A stretch of 64,000 nucleotides of DNA from Roseibium aggregatum (GTDB lineage Bacteria > Pseudomonadota > Alphaproteobacteria > Rhizobiales > Stappiaceae): contig NZ_JAEKJZ010000005.1 in assembly GCF_017309185.1 (NCBI RefSeq), positions 124,001 to 188,000 of the forward strand, given 5' to 3'. The position numbers and the translations under genes were made by a program. Shown here piece by piece: positions 9,144 to 17,134 of this stretch (position 1 is the first letter of the stretch; every line of letters starts with the position of its first letter). The notes beneath the pieces are model-generated. The model searched no databases. It had not been told where the DNA came from and saw only the letters and a program-made list of their open reading frames with translations.

Positions 9144-10088
9144 TTATACCTCGACCGTGGATCGTATGCTCCGGCATTCACTGTTTGATTTGAAGTCCGC
9201 AGCTAAAAAAGAGGTCCCCTTCACGTGATCGATGAGGGCGCGAAGTTTCGGAGCCATGTTGCGCCGCGCGGGGAAATAGAGATGAAAGCCCGGAAACGGC
9301 GGCAGAAACGCCGATAAGAGGGGGATCAGCGCACCGCTTTCAAGGTGGGGCCTGAGGCTGCTTTCCGTCAGAAAGGTGATGCCGCCCCCGGCCAGAGCCA
9401 TGCGCACCATGAGCCGCAGGTCATTGGTTGTCACCTGGGGCGCGACGGCGACATCGAAGTCCTCGCCGTCTTCTGAGAACTCCCAGCGATAGGGGGCAAT
9501 GCCGGGCGCGGGACGCCAGCCGATGCACCGGTGATGCACCAGATCGCGCGGGTGGACCGGGGCGCCACGCCGGTCCAGATAGCTGGGCGCGGCGACCACC
9601 ACCTCCCGTTCCTGCCCGCCAATGGCAACGGCGATCATGTCCTGTTTGATCACCTCTCCCAGGCGCACACCGGCGTCATAACCTTGGGCGACAATATCGA
9701 ATTCTTCGTCCGTTACGGTAATGTCCAGGGTGATGCCCGGATAATCGGCGGCAAATTGCGCCAGCAGCGGACCGGATAGAAAAGGCTCGGCAATTGAGGT
9801 GGCGGCGATCCGCAGCACTCCGGACGGCGCGCTGTCACCGGCAACCGCTTCAAGCGCGGTCTCCACGTTTTGCAGTGGGGTCTGAATGCCGGCCAGCAGC
9901 CGTTCACCGGCTTCGGTCAGGCTGACACTGCGGGTTGTCCGGTTGCACAGGGCGACGCCGCATTGATCTTCCAGCTTTCGAATGCCCTGGCTTACCGCCG
10001 ATCGGGTGACTCCCAATCGCTCGGAGGCGGCGCGAAAGTTTTCCTCCTCTGCCACGGCGAGGAAAATCTTGAGCAGGTTGAGATCCAT
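9144..10088 (-). CDS. LysR family transcriptional regulator
   Basis: Transcription factor of 314 residues. The N-terminal helix-turn-helix (residues 1-60, with ENFRAASERLGVTRSAVSQG and the LysR signature RKLEDQCGVALCNRTTRSVSLTEAG) is followed by a two-lobed effector-binding domain (about 90-300). The start is ATG 10088; a TTG directly upstream is not needed. It is divergent from the secreted NTF2-like gene with about 175 bases between starts, the usual arrangement for a LysR protein and its target. The effector is unknown. The last 20 residues run beyond the usual family end. Confidence 0.92.
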   Translation of the reverse strand: MDLNLLKIFLAVAEEENFRAASERLGVTRSAVSQGIRKLEDQCGVALCNRTTRSVSLTEAGERLLAGIQTPLQNVETALEAVAGDSAPSGVLRIAATSIAEPFLSGPLLAQFAADYPGITLDITVTDEEFDIVAQGYDAGVRLGEVIKQDMIAVAIGGQEREVVVAAPSYLDRRGAPVHPRDLVHHRCIGWRPAPGIAPYRWEFSEDGEDFDVAVAPQVTTNDLRLMVRMALAGGGITFLTESSLRPHLESGALIPLLSAFLPPFPGFHLYFPARRNMAPKLRALIDHVKGTSFLAADFKSNSECRSIRSTVEV

Positions 10089-10265
10089 CAATTGTAAAGC
10101 TCAGCTAACCAATTTGATCATGAATGAGGGAATACCGGCAACAGTTCTGTCTGTCTAGCTTGGCCCTGTCCTGACCGGTTCAGGTCAGTGATGCCAAGGG
10201 ACGCGGGGCGCTCATGCGCTCACATCCCATGGGGAAACCAGGCATGAAACATGCGGAAGTGACCG

Positions 10266-10832
10266 ATGACACGATTGAAAAACCTGACTGTGGGCCTGCT
10301 CGCCCTCTTCGTCTCAAGTCCCGCCCTGGCGGATACGCTCACCTGTGCCAGCTCCGGCGCGGATGCGCCTCTGGCCCTGCATAAACACTGGATCATGGAA
10401 GGCTGGGAGAAGCGTGCCGGCGACGCGGAGTTCGTCTTTGCCGACAAGATGGCCCGCTATTACGACATGGAAGACCCGGCGGGTGTTTTTTACGACAATT
10501 TTGCTCCCGGCGAGAGCCAGCTTTTCGACAATGGCGCGATCTATGGGGCAAATTGGGAAGGCTTGCAGGCCGGTGCCAGATCCGTTCTGCATGCTTTGAC
10601 CGAAGGCCACAGCGAGCTTCTGGGGCAGCGCATTTCGTCAACGACATTGGGTTTTGTCGGCACGATTGATCGTCTTGACGGCAGCGTCATCCCCTTCAAG
10701 GGACGGTCGCAACTGGGCTGGGAGTGTGACGAGGGGGCCTGGAAGATCCGCCAGGAATTGAACTACGCCTGGATTGTCGAGGCAGACACCATCCAGCCCT
10801 ATTACGACGCGCTTAAAAAAAACGATGAGTGA
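10266..10832 (+). CDS. Secreted NTF2/SnoaL-like protein
   Basis: Predicted exported protein of 188 residues. A Sec signal peptide is clear (MTRLKNLTVGLLALFVSS, cleavage after ALA near residue 22). The mature part contains alternating aromatic and acidic segments (FVFADKMARYYDMEDP, VFYDNFAPG) and a C-terminal sheet with LGWECDEGAWKIRQE, which together resemble the SnoaL/DUF4440 branch of the NTF2 fold. Function unknown. It overlaps the next gene by 8 bases and is divergent from the LysR gene, so these two genes are the likely regulatory targets. Confidence 0.72.
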   Translation: MTRLKNLTVGLLALFVSSPALADTLTCASSGADAPLALHKHWIMEGWEKRAGDAEFVFADKMARYYDMEDPAGVFYDNFAPGESQLFDNGAIYGANWEGLQAGARSVLHALTEGHSELLGQRISSTTLGFVGTIDRLDGSVIPFKGRSQLGWECDEGAWKIRQELNYAWIVEADTIQPYYDALKKNDE

Positions 10833-11070
10833 CGCTGCGCCTCACCCCTATGTCGGCCTGTGGGTGACAGAGGATGGCCAAATCCGCCACGAGCTGCTGC
10901 CCAATGGCCGTTATGTCGAGGCCCGGGGCTTGCGGGAGCGCGCCTATGAAGGCCGCTACGAAGTGACCGGTTCACATATAGAGTATTGGGACGATACGGG
11001 CTTCACCGCCGATGGCGATTTCATCGACGGCGTGCTCCATCACGCAGGGATGGTGCTCTATCGCCAATAG
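10825..11070 (+). CDS. Atu4866-family domain protein
   Basis: Small protein of 81 residues resembling the Agrobacterium Atu4866 family (PF11512), recognised by HPYVGLWVTEDGQIRHELLP, NGRYVEAR and the C-terminal YWDDTGFTADGDF. The fold is a small lipocalin-like beta structure of unknown function. The chosen ATG overlaps the preceding stop codon by 8 bases; a longer frame from 10774 adds residues read out of frame from the upstream gene and is rejected. The pairing with a LysR regulator and an NTF2-like protein suggests one small operon. Confidence 0.82.
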   Translation: MSDAAPHPYVGLWVTEDGQIRHELLPNGRYVEARGLRERAYEGRYEVTGSHIEYWDDTGFTADGDFIDGVLHHAGMVLYRQ

Positions 11071-11342
11071 GCTGGTGTCAGCAGTGTCTCCGCAACATGA
11101 CAGCCTGGGAATGCTTGAAAGTCGCGGAGACATTTCTTCTTAATGCACCAGACTTGTTCATTCGAGGAAAAATCGTGAAGTTGCCTTAGCCGGGTTTCGG
11201 CGCGCTTGCCTTGATGGAGAGATCGTTCGGTATCACAGTTCAGTTCTTCTCTTGACCGCTTTCGTGGTGCTTCCGCGCACAAAAACGGAGGCACTGAAAT
11301 CGGATCAGGAACTGTTACTCAATTGCATTCAGGATAGAAAAA

Positions 11343-11419
<77 letters not shown>

Positions 11420-11619
11420 TCGTCGCGCGCGGGAAACCGCGCGGCGGATAGAGGGGTCTGATACTTCATCTGCCCGGCTTGGGCAACGGCTTTCTGAGAT
11501 TTTGGACAAGATATCCAGCTGGGCCATCGGCGTCCGAACGGAAAAATGCACGCCGGGGTGATAGGGCGGCGCGCCTGCTGCGTATCTGTCCTGAACGACA
11601 CCCAAGCCAGGGCCACGAG

Positions 11620-13176
11620 ATGAAAGAAAAGAACGGCTGCCGCAACCTTGTTCTGGTCCTCGGGGATCAGTTGACGACCGGCATATCGAGCCTGAGAAGG
11701 GCCGATCCGGCGCGGGACCGGGTGCTGATGGTGGAGGTAACGGAGGAGGCGACCTATGTGCGTCATCACAAGAAGAAGATCGCCTTCCTGTTTTCCGCCA
11801 TGCGCCATTTTGCCGAGGAGCTTCGGGACAAGGGATGGGCGGTCGACTATGTGAAGCTCGATGCCGCAGACAATACCGGCAGCTTCCAGGGAGAGGTCGC
11901 CCGGGCCTGCGCGCGGCTGGCCCCGAAAAGGCTCCTCGTCACCGAGCCGGGGGAGTGGCGCGTCCTGGAAGACATGCGCGGATGGCAACAGGCCCTGGGG
12001 CTTTCCGTGGAACTCCTGACCGACACCCGCTTTTTCTGTTCGCTGCCGGAGTTCCGCGCCTGGGCAGGCGTGCGGAAACAGCTGCGGATGGAGCATTTCT
12101 ACCGGGAGATGCGCAAGAAGACCGGCCTGCTCATGGACGGCGGCAAGCCGGCCGGCGGCAAATGGAATTACGACGCGGACAATCGCAAGCCCGCCCGGCC
12201 GGATCTCTTCATGCCGGAGCCGAGGCGATTTGCGCCGGACAGGATCACGAAAGAGGTCCTGAAACTGGTCGAAGACCGGTTTCCGGATCATCCGGGTGCT
12301 CTGGGGCCCTTCTGGTTCGCGGTGACGCGCGCGGACGCGGAAGCCGCCCTCGGCCATTTTCTGGAAACCGCCCTGGCCGACTTCGGCACCTATCAGGACG
12401 CCATGCTGAGGGGGGAAAAATTTCTCTTCCACTCCGTTCTGTCGGTCTATCTGAATGCCGGCTTGCTCGATCCGATGGACCTTTGCCGCAAGGTGGAGAC
12501 GGCGTACCGGGAGGGCCAGGTGCCGATCAACGCCGCGGAGGGCTACATCCGCCAGATCCTTGGTTGGCGGGAATACGTGCGCGGCGTCTACTGGCTGAAG
12601 ATGCCGTCCTACGGCGACGGGAACGTCTTCCGGGCAAGCGCACCGCTGCCGGGCTTCTACTGGACCGGCAGGACGGGCATGCGCTGTCTTTCGGAGACGG
12701 TCGGACAGACCCTGGAGGAAGCCTACGCCCATCACATCCAGCGGCTGATGATCACGGGCAATTTCGCACTGCTTGCCGGCGTCGATCCCCGTGAGGTGCA
12801 CGAATGGTATCTGGCGGTCTACGCGGATGCCTACGAGTGGGTCGAACTGCCCAACACGCTGGGCATGAGCCAGTTCGCCGACGGCGGGCTGCTGGCGTCG
12901 AAACCTTACATGTCCAGCGGCAACTATATCGACAGGATGTCGGATTACTGCGCGACCTGTGCTTATGACGTCCGGACGAAAACCGGAGAGGGAGCCTGTC
13001 CGTTCAACGCGCTCTACTGGCATTTTCTGGACCGCAACACGGATGTTCTGCAAGGCAATCCGCGCCTGGCGCAACCCTATGCGTCGTGGCGCAGAATGGA
13101 GGCTGGCCGGAAACAATCTTATCTTGAAACCGCGTCCGAATTTCTGAAGCGATTAAGATCGGGCGCCGAGGTTTAA
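11620..13176 (+). CDS. Iron-sulfur bacterial cryptochrome/(6-4) photolyase (FeS-BCP, PhrB-like)
   Basis: Light-driven flavoprotein of 518 residues that, by family, repairs (6-4) photoproducts in DNA. The N-terminal Rossmann domain opens with NLVLVLGDQLT; the helical FAD domain carries NAAEGYIRQILGWREYVRG and LPNTLGMSQFADGG. Four cysteines at 356, 444, 447 and 460 have the same spacing (88, 3, 13) as the 4Fe-4S ligands of Agrobacterium PhrB (350, 438, 441, 454), which identifies the FeS branch. The reading frame is open upstream to 11479, but homologues start at the MKEKNG methionine. Its own start has only a weak ribosome site. It stands alone between the tRNA and a convergent rlpA-like gene. 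Confidence 0.93.
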   Translation: MKEKNGCRNLVLVLGDQLTTGISSLRRADPARDRVLMVEVTEEATYVRHHKKKIAFLFSAMRHFAEELRDKGWAVDYVKLDAADNTGSFQGEVARACARLAPKRLLVTEPGEWRVLEDMRGWQQALGLSVELLTDTRFFCSLPEFRAWAGVRKQLRMEHFYREMRKKTGLLMDGGKPAGGKWNYDADNRKPARPDLFMPEPRRFAPDRITKEVLKLVEDRFPDHPGALGPFWFAVTRADAEAALGHFLETALADFGTYQDAMLRGEKFLFHSVLSVYLNAGLLDPMDLCRKVETAYREGQVPINAAEGYIRQILGWREYVRGVYWLKMPSYGDGNVFRASAPLPGFYWTGRTGMRCLSETVGQTLEEAYAHHIQRLMITGNFALLAGVDPREVHEWYLAVYADAYEWVELPNTLGMSQFADGGLLASKPYMSSGNYIDRMSDYCATCAYDVRTKTGEGACPFNALYWHFLDRNTDVLQGNPRLAQPYASWRRMEAGRKQSYLETASEFLKRLRSGAEV

Positions 13177-13602
13177 TAATGTTTCCGGAAAGGTCCCGGC
13201 TTCAAGCCGCGCAAGGCGCATTTTCGGCGGAAACAGGCAGGATAAACGCCGGATAAAAAAAACGCGCAGCTATAAAAAGCTGCGCGAAAAAAGTTACTGT
13301 GCACGTGGCCCCATCGACCACGGCCGCAACTCTACCGGCATCTTCGGCGATTGTCATTACCGTAAAATATTTTATTTTTTGATTCACCCTAATGCGACTG
13401 ATCGTTATTCACACTCAATCGGACGTGAATGTACAAGACCTCGAAATGAAACCTGTTTGGCGGACCGGCGACGGAAAATCAGCCCTCAGGCAATCCCGCG
13501 GTAGAGGACGCCGGGGACAGTTCCGCGGATCCCTATGCCGCAGGATGCGGGGGAGTTTCCGGGGCATCCGGCGGGGGTATGCGCCTGCCGGAGACTGATG
13601 GG
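13177..13602. other. Intergenic region between photolyase and RlpA-like genes
   Basis: Contains the minus-strand terminator at 13255-13286 and an AT-rich stretch near 13365-13395. A 61-codon minus frame (13202-13387) runs through the terminator hairpin and is not taken as a gene. Nothing else recognised. Confidence 0.5.
13255..13286 (-). terminator. Rho-independent terminator of the RlpA-like gene
   Basis: Minus strand: CGCGCAGCT stem, six-base loop, AGCTGCGCG, then eight T. A perfect 9-base stem with a T-tract, about 315 bases beyond the rlpA-like stop codon. Confidence 0.8.
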
Positions 13603-14019
13603 CTAGCGGCAGTTTTTCCCGAGCTTCGCCGTTTCTTTCGCGGATTGGCCGGACACCCGCACGCGCGTGATGCCCTTGTTGACGAAGCCGAGTTCGCTTG
13701 CCGCCTGGAGGGTCAGGTCGATGACGCGGCCGCCGGAGTACGGCCCCCTGTCGTTGATCCGTACCGTCACCGTTTTGCCGTTGGAGAGGTTTGTCACGTC
13801 GACAAGAGTGCCGAAGGGCAGTGTACGGTGCGCGGCGGTCAGCCCGGCCGGATCGGCCCGCTCGCCGCTCGCGGTGGTGCCCCTCAATTTGTACCAGGAC
13901 GCCTTGCCGCACTGGTGAAAACTGCCGGCGGACGCGCCTTGCGGGATGATCAGCGCAAGCGCGGCTGCAGCGATTACGGCGGCGCTTCGCAAGCCGCAAG
14001 GTTTGATCGGTGAAAACAT
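13603..14019 (-). CDS. RlpA-like double-psi beta-barrel protein
   Basis: Exported protein of 138 residues. A signal peptide (residues 1 to about 32, ending ASA-G) precedes a single RlpA-type double-psi beta-barrel: [32 protein letters not shown] and [17 protein letters not shown], the last containing the conserved RGPF/Y-type catalytic-cleft sequence. RlpA-family proteins are septal lytic transglycosylases acting on denuded peptidoglycan. No SPOR domain is present, so localisation to the septum by that route is not expected. A cysteine near the signal junction (HQC) is not a lipobox. Confidence 0.87.
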   Translation of the reverse strand: MFSPIKPCGLRSAAVIAAAALALIIPQGASAGSFHQCGKASWYKLRGTTASGERADPAGLTAAHRTLPFGTLVDVTNLSNGKTVTVRINDRGPYSGGRVIDLTLQAASELGFVNKGITRVRVSGQSAKETAKLGKNCR

Positions 14020-14382
14020 GACGGTTCCCTGCCGTGGGTTCGGCCCTCCTCACGGGAAAGGCGATAATCGAAACGCGGCCCAATATCACCCGGGAAGGGC
14101 GCGAATGCGTCAGCAGGATGATAAAATTGTGGCGGTCTGCCTCTGGGGAATTGTAAGGTCACGCCAGGCTTGGCAACAGGTAAGACGGAAAGTAGATCTA
14201 ATTTTATATTTATTTTTATCCAGAAGATAAACAATTTGTTTACGATAAAAATCCTAAGACCTGTGGGTATAGTTTAACGAACCCAAATTCGACCTAAATT
14301 ATGTTAGAGATTCATTCATAGAAAAGGCGCTTCAACGTTTTCAAAAAGGCGCCACGCAGACCCATTTCGAAAGGACATTCTG
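14020..14382. other. AT-rich promoter region between rlpA-like and GGDEF genes
   Basis: Divergent intergenic space of 363 bases, clearly more AT-rich than surroundings from about 14195 to 14310. It includes the palindrome at 14228-14242 and must carry promoters for both genes. No gene seen. Confidence 0.55.
14228..14242. promoter_or_regulatory. Perfect palindrome upstream of the GGDEF/EAL gene, possible operator
   Basis: TAAACAA-T-TTGTTTA is a perfect 7-base inverted repeat with a one-base centre, 140 bases before the GTG start. It sits in the AT-rich promoter region. The binding protein is unknown. Confidence 0.4.
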
Positions 14383-16479
14383 GTGCAAGTCAGCGCTCGG
14401 TTAACGGGTGACCGGCGGAGGAAATCCGGCCCCGGAGACGCAAATTCGCTTACCGGGTTTCACACCTCCCTTTTAGAGGTGCTGCCCCATGCGGCTGCCT
14501 ATGTCGTGCGGGACGGCCGCATTCTGTTTAAAAACAAACGTTTGAACGCCGTGTGCGCCGAAGCGGGCGTCGAAACGGTGCCTCACAACCTCAAGAGTCT
14601 TTTGTCGTCAACAAGCTGGAACCGCTTCGAACCGGTGCTGTCCGCTGCCTTCGGCGGCGTTCCGGCGCAACTCAGTGCGCCGATTTCGCTGCGTTCGGGC
14701 GCCGTATTGTGTGAAAATCTGATTTGCACCTCCTTCGTTTCGCTGACCGGAGAGCATCAGGCGGTCCTCGTTCAGTTCGACGGCCCGGAAGCCGTGGAAA
14801 ACGCCGCGTCGGCGAACAACCGAACTGCCGCCAACGAACTGCCGAATGACGCAACGGAAAGCGCCGGCCGTCTGCTTGAACATTTTCCGGACGACGTTCT
14901 GGTGTTCGAGCGCGGGCAAACGCTTGAGGACAGGGCAAGGACGCTGCGCGACGCTATTGGCGGGAACTGCCAAATCGGCATGCTGATCGAGACGCTTGAC
15001 GCGATCGGAGAAGAGCTGCCGCAAACGCTCTACATTGCCGAGAACCACGGCTTTGAAGCGGCCGATCATCTGGGCGGGCGTCAAATGTGCGAAATCCGGC
15101 TGGTGTCCGTTCCGGGTGCTGACAGCGGTCAGAACGATGCTGCGGCCACCATGGCTATCTTGCGGCGGAATGTCGATTGCCCGCGCGAAGTCGCCGAAAA
15201 CAAGCGGCTGGCCTACCAGGATCCCTTGACCGGACTGGAAAACCGGCGTGCGTTCACGAGATCGCTCAAGCGTGAAATGGATCGTCTCGCGACCGAGAAG
15301 GAAACCGGTCTGGCCGTTTTTTACATCGATCTGGACGAATTCAAGAAGGTCAACGATCTCGGCGGGCACGACGCGGGCGACGACATGCTGCTGCGTGTGG
15401 CCACCTGCCTGCGCCTGTGTGTCGGGGCGTTCGGAACCGCTGCCCGGATCGGGGGCGACGAATTCGCCGGCATGGTGCCGGTGGCCAGCGAAGGCATGGC
15501 GCTGGATGTCGCGGAACAGATCCTCGATGCGCTCGGCCGTATCCGGCTCGAGGTGGCCGACCGCGTTTTCACCATCAGCGCCTCTATCGGGATCGCCTAT
15601 ATAGACACCTGTCTGCCGCTTTCGGACTTCGATGCCTCCGCGATACTGGTGCTTGCCGACCGTGCGTGCCTTCGCGGAAAGCGGGTGGGGGGCCGGTCGG
15701 TTCATCTCCACACCGTTCAGTCCAAGGATTGCAGCCCTTCGTGCGGGGTTCCGGCGGAAGTGCAGGACCCGGGACATTTCAGGGGCAACGAACTTTCATT
15801 GCACGTCGCACCGATCGTCGATCTGAAGAAAGGCAGTGTCTGCGGTTCCGATGTGCTGCTGCGCCTGCAGGCGGACCGGCCGGAGGGCCAGACTTCGCAC
15901 GGCTGGATTTCCGCGGCGCGGCGGAGCGGGCTGATCGCGCAGGTCGACAGTTGGACCCTGGAGAGGGTCCTGGACACTGCGGAAGACTGCGGGGCTCGCA
16001 CCTTCCTGAGCGTGAGCGTTTCGGCGGAATCGGCCCGCGCGCCCGAGATCCGGGACGGGCTGTTCAATCGTTTGTCCGCCAACCCCTTGCTGGCCTCCCG
16101 GTTGTGCCTGGAGATCGGCGAAAGGGACTATCTGCGCGAACCGGCGACGGTTGAATCCTTTTTCCGGTTCGTCAGCGATCTCGGTTGCCAGACGGCGATC
16201 GACGACTTTGCCGGTCACTGGCCGGTTCTGTGCCGGCTCACCGGCATGCGGGTCGAATGGCTCAAGCTGGAGGCCGGCCTGACCCAGCAGGTGGTGGAAG
16301 AACCGGCGAAGGCGGCCATCCTGGGCGGACTTGTCCGGGCCGCGAACGAACTCGGCATCAAGGTCATCGCCAAACATGTGGAGACGGCCGAAGAGGCGGC
16401 AACCCTGCGGGATCTGAATGTGGAAGCTGCTCTCGGCTGCTATTTCGGAGCCCCGGAACCCTGGCTGTGGGAACGGTAG
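14383..16479 (+). CDS. Diguanylate cyclase with degenerate EAL domain
   Basis: Putative cyclic-di-GMP protein of 698 residues. Residues 1-270 form an undefined sensor-like part without clear membrane segments (a PAS-like fold is possible). The GGDEF domain (about 275-450) begins LAYQDPLTGLENRRAF and has an intact GGDEF at 357-361; there is no RxxD inhibitory site nine residues before it. The EAL-like domain (about 465-698) has DVLLR (490-494) instead of EALxR and DDFAG near 607, so phosphodiesterase activity is doubtful. The start is GTG with AAGGA about 8 bases upstream. Expected net activity is cyclic-di-GMP synthesis; this is inference. Confidence 0.9.
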   Translation: MQVSARLTGDRRRKSGPGDANSLTGFHTSLLEVLPHAAAYVVRDGRILFKNKRLNAVCAEAGVETVPHNLKSLLSSTSWNRFEPVLSAAFGGVPAQLSAPISLRSGAVLCENLICTSFVSLTGEHQAVLVQFDGPEAVENAASANNRTAANELPNDATESAGRLLEHFPDDVLVFERGQTLEDRARTLRDAIGGNCQIGMLIETLDAIGEELPQTLYIAENHGFEAADHLGGRQMCEIRLVSVPGADSGQNDAAATMAILRRNVDCPREVAENKRLAYQDPLTGLENRRAFTRSLKREMDRLATEKETGLAVFYIDLDEFKKVNDLGGHDAGDDMLLRVATCLRLCVGAFGTAARIGGDEFAGMVPVASEGMALDVAEQILDALGRIRLEVADRVFTISASIGIAYIDTCLPLSDFDASAILVLADRACLRGKRVGGRSVHLHTVQSKDCSPSCGVPAEVQDPGHFRGNELSLHVAPIVDLKKGSVCGSDVLLRLQADRPEGQTSHGWISAARRSGLIAQVDSWTLERVLDTAEDCGARTFLSVSVSAESARAPEIRDGLFNRLSANPLLASRLCLEIGERDYLREPATVESFFRFVSDLGCQTAIDDFAGHWPVLCRLTGMRVEWLKLEAGLTQQVVEEPAKAAILGGLVRAANELGIKVIAKHVETAEEAATLRDLNVEAALGCYFGAPEPWLWER

Positions 16480-16495
16480 CGTATCCGCGTTCCCA

Positions 16496-17098
16496 CTATT
16501 GTCCCAGAAAGCGGGCTGCAAGGCTGCGGGCATGCGAGAACGCGGCCTCCGCGCCGGCGGTGGCGCGTTCCCGGGCACTCCCGTCGAGCTCGGCCGTATC
16601 GAGACAGGCGGTGAAGCGCCGCCACTGCGCGGCCCGACCGTCGGGAGACGCCGCGAGGTGGCGTGCGCCATGGCTGTCCGAAAGACCGAGCTTCAGGGCC
16701 GCCTTGTAGAGAAAGGCGGCGCCGAGGTTGGAGCCTTCCAGGACGTAGAGCCATCCGAGCCCTTCGGCCATATCCGGCGGGACGGACGCGGTTTCCGCAG
16801 CCGGAACGCCGGGCATGAGGACACCCAGATCGGCCATGTCCGCCATGATCGCCGGCAGGCGCGCCAGTGTGGCGAGCGGTGGAATGAGCGCCTGCAGCGC
16901 GGCGTCCTCGTACAGGCCACAGGCATCCCGGTGGAGCACATATTGCATGCACAAGAAGCGGCGGTATCTCTGAAGGCTGGCGAATGGCCGCGCCGCCATG
17001 ATCTCATTGTCCAGTAGGTCGTGCGTGTGGCTTGTGGCCGCCTTCAGAAGTTTGCTGAGGGGGGCATCCGAGATCCGTGGGGGCTCTGTGTGCGTCAT
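16496..17098 (-). CDS. Biliverdin-producing heme oxygenase
   Basis: Opens heme to biliverdin, iron and carbon monoxide in the cytoplasm. The 200-residue all-helical protein has a candidate proximal histidine in ATSHTHDLLD (residues 21-30) and the distal-helix signature LGWLYVLEGSNLGAAFLY (about 114-131), which resembles BphO/HmuO-type bacterial heme oxygenases. AGGA precedes the ATG. It begins 36 bases after the type I secretion adaptor gene on the same strand, so it is probably co-transcribed with the HasA-like system, where it would release iron from imported heme. A role in making a phytochrome chromophore is the alternative, but no phytochrome is in the window. Confidence 0.9.
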   Translation of the reverse strand: MTHTEPPRISDAPLSKLLKAATSHTHDLLDNEIMAARPFASLQRYRRFLCMQYVLHRDACGLYEDAALQALIPPLATLARLPAIMADMADLGVLMPGVPAAETASVPPDMAEGLGWLYVLEGSNLGAAFLYKAALKLGLSDSHGARHLAASPDGRAAQWRRFTACLDTAELDGSARERATAGAEAAFSHARSLAARFLGQ

Positions 17099-17134
17099 GC
17101 CTGATCCTGTGGCTGGAGAGAACGGGAGGGTTTG

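Noticed and set aside
13202..13387. 61-codon minus-strand open frame after the photolyase gene
   Set aside because: It contains the whole terminator hairpin and T-tract and lacks a ribosome site; no homologous features.
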